From Osmia lignaria lignaria (lineage: Eukaryota > Arthropoda > Insecta > Hymenoptera > Megachilidae), in contig NW_027478170.1 in assembly GCF_051020975.1 (NCBI RefSeq), positions 1,860,001-1,924,000 on the forward strand: DNA of 64,000 nucleotides, read 5' to 3'. A program made the translations under genes and the position numbers. Below are positions 23,859 through 34,170 of this stretch, piece by piece. Position 1 is the first letter of the stretch; each line of letters opens with the position of its first letter. The notes beneath the pieces were generated by a model, which was not told the DNA's origin, ran no database searches, and saw nothing but the letters and a program-made list of their open reading frames with translations.

Positions 23859-24075
23859 CGAGATATTTGCAGATTTATCTCAAGGGAAGGGGCCTGACGG
23901 ACATATTTCGAGATATTTCTTCTTCTTGTTGTTCTTCTTCTGCACAGCTAAGCTGGAAGTGGCATTTGCAGCTCGCAATAGTGCAGAGTTATCTCAAAGA
24001 AAGGGGCCACGGTGTTTCTGTATCTCTATTATGTTGGTGCGGCTTCGGAACTTTTAAATATCTTGATATATCTCG
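23859..24075. repeat. CGAGATAT motif, three copies per monomer (two direct, one inverted)
   Basis: In the reference monomer CGAGATAT occurs at 23859-23866 and 23909-23916 on the + strand, and its reverse complement ATATCTCG lies at 24068-24075. Aligned contexts are TTCCGAGATATTTGC, TTTCGAGATATTTCT and, on the - strand, TCTCGAGATATATCA, which gives a shared core of about 12 bp. The arrangement is kept across the array, although single sites are lost in subtypes (CCAGATAT, CCACATAT or CGAAATAT for the second; ATATCTCGAAAAC keeps the third). A repeated short motif inside a satellite unit may be a relic of how the unit arose or a protein-binding site. The sequence does not say which. Confidence 0.85.
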
Positions 24076-24188
24076 AGAACTACGCATCTGATCAAAAAAT
24101 ATCGTAGAACATAAAAAGTAGGAAACTTAATTCTCTACAAATAAGGTCTCTAAACATTTTGCCATAGCTCGCTTGGTTTCCGAGATAT
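23867..24188. repeat. Reference monomer (322 bp) with internal anatomy
   Basis: This copy is close to the consensus and is used as anatomical reference. From its TTG mark it holds: TTGCAGATTTATCTC; the G-rich AAGGGAAGGGGCCTGACGG; a second CGAGATAT at 23909-23916; a pyrimidine tract at 23916-23941; CACAGCTAAGCTGGAAGTGG; a CAGCTCGCAATAGTGCAG segment; a second G-rich AAAGAAAGGGGCCACGG; the segment around ATTATGTTGGTGCGGCTTCG; the tail TTGATATATCTCGAGAAC (XhoI site at 24072-24077); an A-rich stretch with TCTACAAA; and GGTCTC followed by the leader ATTTTGCCATAGCTCGCTT. Base count by hand gives 127 G+C of 322 and 11 CpG. It differs from the commonest form by ATCGTAG (usually ATCATAG), ACAAATAAGG (usually ACAAAAAAGG) and GCTTGGTTTCC (usually GCTTCGTTTCC). 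Confidence 0.95.
23916..23941. repeat. TTC-rich pyrimidine tract of the monomer (example copy)
   Basis: Every complete monomer has a 26-nt tract of TTC triplets interrupted by TTGTTG (24 of 26 pyrimidines on the + strand). It is the main source of the serine- and cysteine-rich stretch in the shadow open frame. It is also a variation hot spot. Forms seen include CTTTTTG (38.7-41.6 kb and the A monomers), CTTTTTCTTG (27087, 31917, 33527, 59924, 61534, 62500), CTTATTCTTG (16277, 17565, 19497, 22073, 34171-34815, 36425), CTCCTTC (18261) and loss of one triplet (11772 monomer). Slippage or biased mutation in a simple-sequence tract explains this. Confidence 0.85.
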
Positions 24189-25154
24189 TTGCAGATTTAT
24201 CTCAAGGGAAGGGGCCTGACGGACATATTTCGAGATATTCCTTCTTCTTGTTGTTCTTCTTCTGCACAGCTAAGCTGGAAGTGGCATTTGCAGCTCGCAA
24301 TAGTGCAGAGTTACCTCAAAGAAAGGGGCCACGGTGTTTCTGTATCTCTATTATGTTGGTGCCGCTTCGGAACTTTTAAATATCAGGATATATCTCGAGA
24401 ACTACGCATCTGATCAAAAAATATCATAGAACATAAAAAGTAGGAAACTTAATTCTCTACAAAAATGGTCTCTTAACATTTTGCCATAGCTCGCTTCGTT
24501 TCCGAGATATTTGCAGATTTATCTCAAGGGAAGGGGCCTGACGGACATATTTCGAGATATTTCTTCTTCTTGTTGTTCTTCTTCTGCACAGCTAAGCTGG
24601 AAGTGGCATTTGCAGCTCGCAGTAGTGAAGAGTTATCTCAAAGAAAGGGGCCACGGTGTTTCTGTATCTCTATTATGTTGGTGCGGCTTCGGAACTTTTA
24701 AATATCTTGATATATCTCGAGAACTACGCATCTGATCAGAAAATATCATAGAACATAAAAAGTAGGAAACTTAAGTCTCTACAAAAAAGGTCTCTTAACA
24801 TTTTGCCATAGCTCGCTTCGTTTCCGAGATATTTGCAGATTTATCTCAAGGGAAGGGGCCTGACGGACATATTTCGAGATATTTCTTCTTCTTGTTGTTC
24901 TTCTTCTGCACAGCTAAGCTGGAAGTGGCATTTGCAGCGCGCAATAGTGCAGAGTTATCTCAAAGAAAGGGGCCACGGTGTTTCTGTATCTCTATTATGT
25001 TGGTGCGGCTTCGGAACTTTTAAATATCTTGATATATCTCGAGAACTACGCATCTGTTCAAAAAATATCATAGAACATAAAAAGTAGGAATCCTAATTTT
25101 CTACAAAAAAGGTCTCTTAACATTTTGCCGTAGCTCGCTTCGTTTCCGAGATAT

Positions 25155-26120
25155 TTGCAGATTTATCTCAAGGGAAGGGGCCTGACGGACATATTTCCAG
25201 ATACTTCTTCTTCTTGTTGTTCTTCTTCTGCACAGCTAAGCTGGAAGTGGCATTTGCAGCTCGCAATAGTGCAGAGTTATCTCAAAGAAAGGGGCCACGG
25301 TGTTTCTGTATCTCTATTATGTTGGTGCGGCTTCGGAACTTTTAAATATCTTGATATATCTCGAGAACTACGCATCTGATCAAAAAATATCGTAGAACAT
25401 AAAAGGTAGGAAACTTAAATCTCTACAAATAAGGTCTCTTAACATTTTGCCATAGCTCGCTCCGTTTCCGAGATATTTGCAGATTTATCTCAAGGGAAGG
25501 GGCCTGACGGACATATTTCGAGATATTTCTTCTTCTTGTTGTTCTTCTTCTGCACAGCTAAGCTGGAAGTGGCATTTGCAGCTCGCAATAGTGGAGAGTT
25601 ACCTCAAAGAAAGGGGCCACGGTGTTTCTGTATCTCTATTACGTTGGTGCCGCTTCGGAACTTTTAAATATCAGGATATATCTCGAGAACTACGCATCTG
25701 ATCAAAAAATATCATAGAACATAAAAAGTAGGAATCCTAATTTTCTACAAAAAAGGTCTCTTAACATTTTGCCGTAGCTCGCTTCGTTTCCGAGATATTT
25801 GCAGATTTATCTCAAGGGAAGGGGCCTGACGGACATATTTCCAGATATTTCTTCTTCTTGTTGTTCTTCTTCTGCACAGCTAAGCTGGAAGTGGCATTTG
25901 CAGCTCGCAATAGTGCAGAGTTATCTCAAAGAAAGGGGCCACGGTGTTTCTGTATCTCTATTATGTTGGTGCGGCTTCGGAACTTTTAAATATCTTGATA
26001 TATCTCGAGAACTACGCATCTGATCAAAAAATATCGTAGAACATAAAAAGTAGGAAACTTAATTCTCTACAAATAAGGTCTCTTAACATTTTGCGATAGC
26101 TCGCTTGGTTTCCGAGATAT
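25155..26120. repeat. Nested three-monomer duplication, copy 1 (copy 2 at 26121-27086)
   Basis: The order CCAGATACTTC unit, GTGGAGAGTTACC/TTACGTTGG unit, CCAGATATTTC unit occurs twice in tandem (period 966 bp). Shared tails are AAAGGTAGGAAACTTAAATC after the first and AGGAATCCTAATTTTC after the second. The units before copy 1 and copy 2 have different leaders (GCCGTAGCTCGCTTCG before 25155, GCGATAGCTCGCTTGG before 26121), which places the crossover in the head of the CCAGATACTTC unit. Confidence 0.9.
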
Positions 26121-27086
26121 TTGCAGATTTATCTCAAGGGAAGGGGCCTGACGGACATATTTCCAGATACTTCTTCTTCTTGTTGTTCTTCTTCTGCACA
26201 GCTAAGCTGGAAGTGGCATTTGCAGCTCGCAATAGTGCAGAGTTATCTCAAAGAAAGGGGCCACGGTGTTTCTGTATCTCTATTATGTTGGTGCGGCTTC
26301 GGAACTTTTAAATATCTTGATATATCTCGAGAACTACGCATCTGATCAAAAAATATCGTAGAACATAAAAGGTAGGAAACTTAAATCTCTACAAATAAGG
26401 TCTCTTAACATTTTGCCATAGCTCGCTCCGTTTCCGAGATATTTGCAGATTTATCTCAAGGGAAGGGGCCTGACGGACATATTTCGAGATATTTCTTCTT
26501 CTTGTTGTTCTTCTTCTGCACAGCTAAGCTGGAAGTGGCATTTGCAGCTCGCAATAGTGGAGAGTTACCTCAAAGAAAGGGGCCACGGTGTTTCTGTATC
26601 TCTATTACGTTGGTGCCGCTTCGGAACTTTTAAATATCAGGATATATCTCGAGAACTACGCATCTGATCAAAAAATATCATAGAACATAAAAAGTAGGAA
26701 TCCTAATTTTCTACAAAAAAGGTCTCTTAACATTTTGCCGTAGCTCGCTTCGTTTCCGAGATATTTGCAGATTTATCTCAAGGGAAGGGGCCTGACGGAC
26801 ATATTTCCAGATATTTCTTCTTCTTGTTGTTCTTCTTCTGCACAGCTAAGCTGGAAGTGGCATTTGCAGCTCGCAATAGTGCAGAGTTATCTCAAAGAAA
26901 GGGGCCACGGTGTTTCTGTATCTCTATTATGTTGGTGCGGCTTCGGAACTTTTAAATATCTTGATATATCTCGAGAACTACGCATCTGATCAAAAAATAT
27001 CGTAGAACATAAAAAGTAGGAAACTTAATTCTCTACAAATAAGGTCTCTTAACATTTTGCGATAGCTCGCTTGGTTTCCGAGATAT
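26121..27086. repeat. Nested three-monomer duplication, copy 2
   Basis: Copy 2 of the trimer at 25155. The same pair of trimers is also present at 29985-30950 and 30951-31916 inside copy 2 of the 15-monomer block, so the trimer duplicated first and the whole 15-monomer block later. Confidence 0.9.
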
Positions 27087-29340
27087 TTGCAGATTTATCT
27101 CAAGGGAAGGGGCCTGACGGACATATTTCGAGATATTTCTTTTTCTTGTTGTTCTTCTTCTGCACAGCTAAGCTGGAAGTGGCATTTGCAGCGCGCAATA
27201 GTGCAGAGTTATCTCAAAGAAAGGGGCCACGGTGTTTCTGTATCTCTATTATGTTGGTGCGGCTTCGGAACTTTTAAATATCTTGATATATCTCGAGAAC
27301 TACGCATCTGTTCAAAAAATATCATAGAACATAAAAAGTAGGAATCCTAATTTTCTACAAAAAAGGTCTCTTAACATTTTGCCGTAGCTCGCTTCGTTTC
27401 CGAGATATTTGCAGATTTATCTCAAGGGAAGGGGCCTGACGGACATATTTCCAGATATTTCTTCTTCTTGTTGTTCTTCTTCTGCACAGCTAAGCTGGAA
27501 GTGGCATTTGCAGCTCGCAATAGTGCAGAGTTATCGCAAAGAAAGGGGCCACGGTGTTTCTGTATCTCTATTATGTTGGTGCGGCTTCGGAACTTTTAAA
27601 TATCTTGATATATCTCGAGAACTACGCATCTGATCAAAAAATATCATAGAACATAAAAAGTAGGAAACCTAATTTTCTACAAAAAAGGTCTCTTAACATT
27701 TTGCCGTAGCTCGCTTCGTTTCCGAGATATTTGCAGATTTATCTCAAGGGAAGGGGCCTGACGGACATATTTCGAGATATTTCTTCTTCTTGTTGTTCTT
27801 CTTCTGCACAGCTAAGCTGGAAGTGGCATTTGCAGCTCGCAATAGTGCAGAGTTACCTCAAAGAAAGGGGCCACGGTGTTTCTGTATCACTATTATGTTG
27901 GTGCCGCTTCGGAACTTTTAAATATCAGGATATATCTCGAGAACTACGCATCTGATCAAAAAATATCATAGAACATAAAAAGTAGGAATCCTAATTTTCT
28001 ACAAAAAAGGTCTCTTAACATTTTGCCGTAGCTCGCTTCGTTTCCGAGATATTTGCAGATTTATCTCAAGGGAAGGGGCCTGACGGACATATTTCCAGAT
28101 ATTTCTTCTTCTTGTTGTTCTTCTTCTGCACAGCTAAGCTGGAAGTGGCATTTGCAGCTCGCAATAGTGCAGAGTTATCTCAAAGAAAGGGGCCACGGTG
28201 TTTCTGTATCTCTATTATGTTGGTGCGGCTTCGGAACTTTTAAATATCTTGATATATCTCGAGAACTACGCATCTGATCAAAAAATATCGTAGAACATAA
28301 AAAGTAGGAAACTTAATTCTCTACAAATAAGGTCTCTTAACATTTTGCGATAGCTCGCTTGGTTTCCGAGATATTTGCAGATTTATCTCAAGGGAAGGGG
28401 CCTGACGGACATATTTCGAGATATTTCTTCTTCTTGTTGTTCTTCTTCTGCACAGCTAAGCTGGAAGTGGCATTTGCAGCTCGCAATAGTGCAGAGTTAC
28501 CTCAGAGAAAGGGGCCACGGTGTTTCTGTATCTCTATTATGTTGGTGCGGCTTCGGAACTTTTAAATATCTTGATATATCTCGAGAACTACGCATCTGAT
28601 CAAAAAATATCATAGAACATAGAAAGTAGGAAACTTAATTCTCTACAAAAAAGGTCTCTTAACATTTTGCCATAGCTCGCTTCGTTTCCGAGATATTTGC
28701 AGATTTATCTCAAGGGAAGGGGCCTGACGGACATATTTCGAGATATTTCTTGTTCTTGTTGTTCTTCTTCTGCACAGCTAAGCTGGAAGTGGCATTTGCA
28801 GCGCGCAATAGTGCAGAGTTATCTCAAAGAAAGGGGCCACGGTGTTTCTGTATCTCTATTATGTTGGTGCGGCTTCGGAACTTTTAAATATCTTGATATA
28901 TCTCGAGAACTACGCATCTGTTCAAAAAATATCATAGAACATAAAAAGTAGGAATCCTAATTTTCTACAAAAAAGGTCTCTTAACATTTTGCCGTAGCTC
29001 GCTTCGTTTCCGAGATATTTGCAGATTTATCTCAAGGGAAGGGGCCTGACGGACATATTTCCAGATATTTCTTCTTCTTGTTGTTCTTCTTCTGCACAGC
29101 TAAGCTGGAAGTGGCATTTGCAGCTCGCAATAGTGCAGAGTTATCGCAAAGTAAGGGGCCACGGTGTTTCTGTATCTCTATTATGTTGGTGCGGCTTCGG
29201 AACTTTTAAATATCTTGATATATCTCGAGAACTACGCATCTGATCAAAAAATATCGTAGAACATAAAAAATAGGAAACCTAATTTTCTACAAAAAAGGTC
29301 TCTTAACATTTTGCCGTAGCTCGCTTCGTTTCCGAGATAT

Positions 29341-32300
29341 TTGCAGATTTATCTCAAGGGAAGGGGCCTGACGGACATATTTCGAGATATTTCTTCTTCT
29401 TGTTGTTCTTCTTCTGCACAGCTAAGCTGGAAGTGGCATTTGCAGCTCGCAGTAGTGAAGAGTTATCTCAAAGAAAGGGGCCACGGTGTTTCTGTATCTC
29501 TATTATGTTGGTGCGGCTTCGGAACTTTTAAATATCTTGATATATCTCGAGAACTACGCATCTGATCAGAAAATATCATAGAACATAAAAAGTAGGAAAC
29601 TTAAGTCTCTACAAAAAAGGTCTCTTAACATTTTGCCATAGCTCGCTTCGTTTCCGAGATATTTGCAGATTTATCTCAAGGGAAGGGGCCTGACGGACAT
29701 ATTTCGAGATATTTCTTCTTCTTGTTGTTCTTCTTCTGCACAGCTAAGCTGGAAGTGGCATTTGCAGCGCGCAATAGTGCAGAGTTATCTCAAAGAAAGG
29801 GGCCACGGTGTTTCTGTATCTCTATTATGTTGGTGCGGCTTCGGAACTTTTAAATATCTTGATATATCTCGAGAACTACGCATCTGTTCAAAAAATATCA
29901 TAGAACATAAAAAGTAGGAATCCTAATTTTCTACAAAAAAGGTCTCTTAACATTTTGCCGTAGCTCGCTTCGTTTCCGAGATATTTGCAGATTTATCTCA
30001 AGGGAAGGGGCCTGACGGACATATTTCCAGATACTTCTTCTTCTTGTTGTTCTTCTTCTGCACAGCTAAGCTGGAAGTGGCATTTGCAGCTCGCAATAGT
30101 GCAGAGTTATCTCAAAGAAAGGGGCCACGGTGTTTCTGTATCTCTATTATGTTGGTGCGGCTTCGGAACTTTTAAATATCTTGATATATCTCGAGAACTA
30201 CGCATCTGATCAAAAAATATCGTAGAACATAAAAGGTAGGAAACTTAAATCTCTACAAATAAGGTCTCTTAACATTTTGCCATAGCTCGCTCCGTTTCCG
30301 AGATATTTGCAGATTTATCTCAAGGGAAGGGGCCTGACGGACATATTTCGAGATATTTCTTCTTCTTGTTGTTCTTCTTCTGCACAGCTAAGCTGGAAGT
30401 GGCATTTGCAGCTCGCAATAGTGGAGAGTTACCTCAAAGAAAGGGGCCACGGTGTTTCTGTATCTCTATTACGTTGGTGCCGCTTCGGAACTTTTAAATA
30501 TCAGGATATATCTCGAGAACTACGCATCTGATCAAAAAATATCATAGAACATAAAAAGTAGGAATCCTAATTTTCTACAAAAAAGGTCTCTTAACATTTT
30601 GCCGTAGCTCGCTTCGTTTCCGAGATATTTGCAGATTTATCTCAAGGGAAGGGGCCTGACGGACATATTTCCAGATATTTCTTCTTCTTGTTGTTCTTCT
30701 TCTGCACAGCTAAGCTGGAAGTGGCATTTGCAGCTCGCAATAGTGCAGAGTTATCTCAAAGAAAGGGGCCACGGTGTTTCTGTATCTCTATTATGTTGGT
30801 GCGGCTTCGGAACTTTTAAATATCTTGATATATCTCGAGAACTACGCATCTGATCAAAAAATATCGTAGAACATAAAAAGTAGGAAACTTAATTCTCTAC
30901 AAATAAGGTCTCTTAACATTTTGCGATAGCTCGCTTGGTTTCCGAGATATTTGCAGATTTATCTCAAGGGAAGGGGCCTGACGGACATATTTCCAGATAC
31001 TTCTTCTTCTTGTTGTTCTTCTTCTGCACAGCTAAGCTGGAAGTGGCATTTGCAGCTCGCAATAGTGCAGAGTTATCTCAAAGAAAGGGGCCACGGTGTT
31101 TCTGTATCTCTATTATGTTGGTGCGGCTTCGGAACTTTTAAATATCTTGATATATCTCGAGAACTACGCATCTGATCAAAAAATATCGTAGAACATAAAA
31201 GGTAGGAAACTTAAATCTCTACAAATAAGGTCTCTTAACATTTTGCCATAGCTCGCTCCGTTTCCGAGATATTTGCAGATTTATCTCAAGGGAAGGGGCC
31301 TGACGGACATATTTCGAGATATTTCTTCTTCTTGTTGTTCTTCTTCTGCACAGCTAAGCTGGAAGTGGCATTTGCAGCTCGCAATAGTGGAGAGTTACCT
31401 CAAAGAAAGGGGCCACGGTGTTTCTGTATCTCTATTACGTTGGTGCCGCTTCGGAACTTTTAAATATCAGGATATATCTCGAGAACTACGCATCTGATCA
31501 AAAAATATCATAGAACATAAAAAGTAGGAATCCTAATTTTCTACAAAAAAGGTCTCTTAACATTTTGCCGTAGCTCGCTTCGTTTCCGAGATATTTGCAG
31601 ATTTATCTCAAGGGAAGGGGCCTGACGGACATATTTCCAGATATTTCTTCTTCTTGTTGTTCTTCTTCTGCACAGCTAAGCTGGAAGTGGCATTTGCAGC
31701 TCGCAATAGTGCAGAGTTATCTCAAAGAAAGGGGCCACGGTGTTTCTGTATCTCTATTATGTTGGTGCGGCTTCGGAACTTTTAAATATCTTGATATATC
31801 TCGAGAACTACGCATCTGATCAAAAAATATCGTAGAACATAAAAAGTAGGAAACTTAATTCTCTACAAATAAGGTCTCTTAACATTTTGCGATAGCTCGC
31901 TTGGTTTCCGAGATATTTGCAGATTTATCTCAAGGGAAGGGGCCTGACGGACATATTTCGAGATATTTCTTTTTCTTGTTGTTCTTCTTCTGCACAGCTA
32001 AGCTGGAAGTGGCATTTGCAGCGCGCAATAGTGCAGAGTTATCTCAAAGAAAGGGGCCACGGTGTTTCTGTATCTCTATTATGTTGGTGCGGCTTCGGAA
32101 CTTTTAAATATCTTGATATATCTCGAGAACTACGCATCTGTTCAAAAAATATCATAGAACATAAAAAGTAGGAATCCTAATTTTCTACAAAAAAGGTCTC
32201 TTAACATTTTGCCGTAGCTCGCTTCGTTTCCGAGATATTTGCAGATTTATCTCAAGGGAAGGGGCCTGACGGACATATTTCCAGATATTTCTTCTTCTTG

Positions 32301-34170
32301 TTGTTCTTCTTCTGCACAGCTAAGCTGGAAGTGGCATTTGCAGCTCGCAATAGTGCAGAGTTATCGCAAAGAAAGGGGCCACGGTGTTTCTGTATCTATA
32401 TTATGTTGGTGCGGCTTCGGAACTTTTAAATATCTTGATATATCTCGAGAACTACGCATCTGATCAAAAAATATCATAGAACATAAAAAGTAGGAAACCT
32501 AATTTTCTACAAAAAAGGTCTCTTAACATTTTGCCGTAGCTCGCTTCGTTTCCGAGATATTTGCAGATTTATCTCAAGGGAAGGGGCCTGACGGACATAT
32601 TTCGAGATATTTCTTCTTCTTGTTGTTCTTCTTCTGCACAGCTAAGCTGGAAGTGGCATTTGCAGCTCGCAATAGTGCAGAGTTACCTCAAAGAAAGGGG
32701 CCACGGTGTTTCTGTATCACTATTATGTTGGTGCCGCTTCGGAACTTTTAAATATCAGGATATATCTCGAGAACTACGCATCTGATCAAAAAATATCATA
32801 GAACATAAAAAGTAGGAATCCTAATTTTCTACAAAAAAGGTCTCTTAACATTTTGCCGTAGCTCGCTTCGTTTCCGAGATATTTGCAGATTTATCTCAAG
32901 GGAAGGGGCCTGACGGACATATTTCCAGATATTTCTTCTTCTTGTTGTTCTTCTTCTGCACAGCTAAGCTGGAAGTGGCATTTGCAGCTCGCAATAGTGC
33001 AGAGTTATCTCAAAGAAAGGGGCCACGGTGTTTCTGTATCTCTATTATGTTGGTGCGGCTTCGGAACTTTTAAATATCTTGATATATCTCGAGAACTACG
33101 CATCTGATCAAAAAATATCGTAGAACATAAAAAGTAGGAAACTTAATTCTCTACAAATAAGGTCTCTTAACATTTTGCGATAGCTCGCTTGGTTTCCGAG
33201 ATATTTGCAGATTTATCTCAAGGGAAGGGGCCTGACGGACATATTTCGAGATATTTCTTCTTCTTGTTGTTCTTCTTCTGCACAGCTAAGCTGGAAGTGG
33301 CATTTGCAGCTCGCAATAGTGCAGAGTTACCTCAGAGAAAGGGGCCACGGTGTTTCTGTATCTCTATTATGTTGGTGCGGCTTCGGAACTTTTAAATATC
33401 TTGATATATCTCGAGAACTACGCATCTGATCAAAAAATATCATAGAACATAGAAAGTAGGAAACTTAATTCTCTACAAAAAAGGTCTCTTAACATTTTGC
33501 CATAGCTCGCTTCGTTTCCGAGATATTTGCAGATTTATCTCAAGGGAAGGGGCCTGACGGACATATTTCGAGATATTTCTTTTTCTTGTTGTTCTTCTTC
33601 TGCACAGCTAAGCTGGAAGTGGCATTTGCAGCGCGCAATAGTGCAGAGTTATCTCAAAGAAAGGGGCCACGGTGTTTCTGTATCTCTATTATGTTGGTGC
33701 GGCTTCGGAACTTTTAAATATCTTGATATATCTCGAGAACTACGCATCTGTTCAAAAAATATCATAGAACATAAAAAGTAGGAATCCTAATTTTCTACAA
33801 AAAAGGTCTCTTAACATTTTGCCGTAGCTCGCTTCGTTTCCGAGATATTTGCAGATTTATCTCAAGGGAAGGGGCCTGACGGACATATTTCCAGATATTT
33901 CTTCTTCTTGTTGTTCTTCTTCTGCACAGCTAAGCTGGAAGTGGCATTTGCAGCTCGCAATAGTGCAGAGTTATCGCAAAGTAAGGGGCCACGGTGTTTC
34001 TGTATCTCTATTATGTTGGTGCGGCTTCGGAACTTTTAAATATCTTGATATATCTCGAGAACTACGCATCTGATCAAAAAATATCGTAGAACATAAAAAA
34101 TAGGAAACCTAATTTTCTACAAAAAAGGTCTCTTAACATTTTGCCGTAGCTCGCTTCGTTTCCGAGATAT
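29341..34170. repeat. 15-monomer (4830 bp) block, copy 2
   Basis: Tandem copy of 24511-29340 with the same order of all 15 subtypes. Copy 1 is preceded by an AAACTTAATTCTC tail with CAAAAATGG and copy 2 by AAATAGGAAACCTAATTTTC, the same tail that follows copy 2 at 34080-34170. The crossover that made the duplication therefore lies near the head of the first unit. After copy 2 the next unit (34171) has GAAACATTTCTTATTC and is unrelated to the block start. The extreme similarity means a very recent event or an assembly duplication. Confidence 0.92.

Larger units (their letters stand above)
22717..24510. repeat. Irregular junction zone before the 15-monomer block
   Basis: Units start at 22717, 23039, 23361 (truncated), 23545, 23867 and 24189. 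They mix markers of the following region: GCAGCGCGC with the GCATCTGTTCAAA tail and AGGAATCCTAATTTTC (23039, 23545), the CAAATAAGG tail with GCTTGGTTTCC leader (23867 to 24189), and GTGCCGCTTCGG with AATATCAGGATAT (24189). No ordered repeat of these units with the next block is kept, so this is where the regular organisation starts. Nothing but satellite is present. Confidence 0.8.
24511..29340. repeat. 15-monomer (4830 bp) block, copy 1
   Basis: The block starts with the unit carrying CGCAGTAGTGAAGAG and a tail GATCAGAAAATATC, followed by 14 units in fixed order: the GCGCGC/GTTCAAA unit (24833), CCAGATACTTC (25155), GTGGAGAGTTACC with TTACGTTGGTGCCGC (25477), CCAGATATTTC (25799), a second copy of those three (26121-27086), CTTTTTCTTG (27087), CCAGATATTTC with TTATCGC (27409), GTATCACTATT (27731), CCAGATATTTC (28053), CTCAGAGAAAGG (28375), CTTGTTCTTG (28697) and TTATCGCAAAGTAAGG (29019). 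Every unit recurs 4830 bp later. The differences I noticed are 28752 G against 33582 T and 27568 C against 32398 A. All 15 units are full length. Confidence 0.93.

Noticed and set aside
23881..24010. G-quadruplex from GGGAAGGGG and AAAGGGG runs
   Set aside because: Only two G runs lie close together; the next is about 120 bp away, so no four-run motif forms within a normal loop distance.
23867..24188. CENP-B box
   Set aside because: I looked for TTCG, four bases, A, two bases, CGGG on both strands of the monomer and found no match; TTCGTTTCCGAG and TTCGGAACTTTT fail at the required positions.
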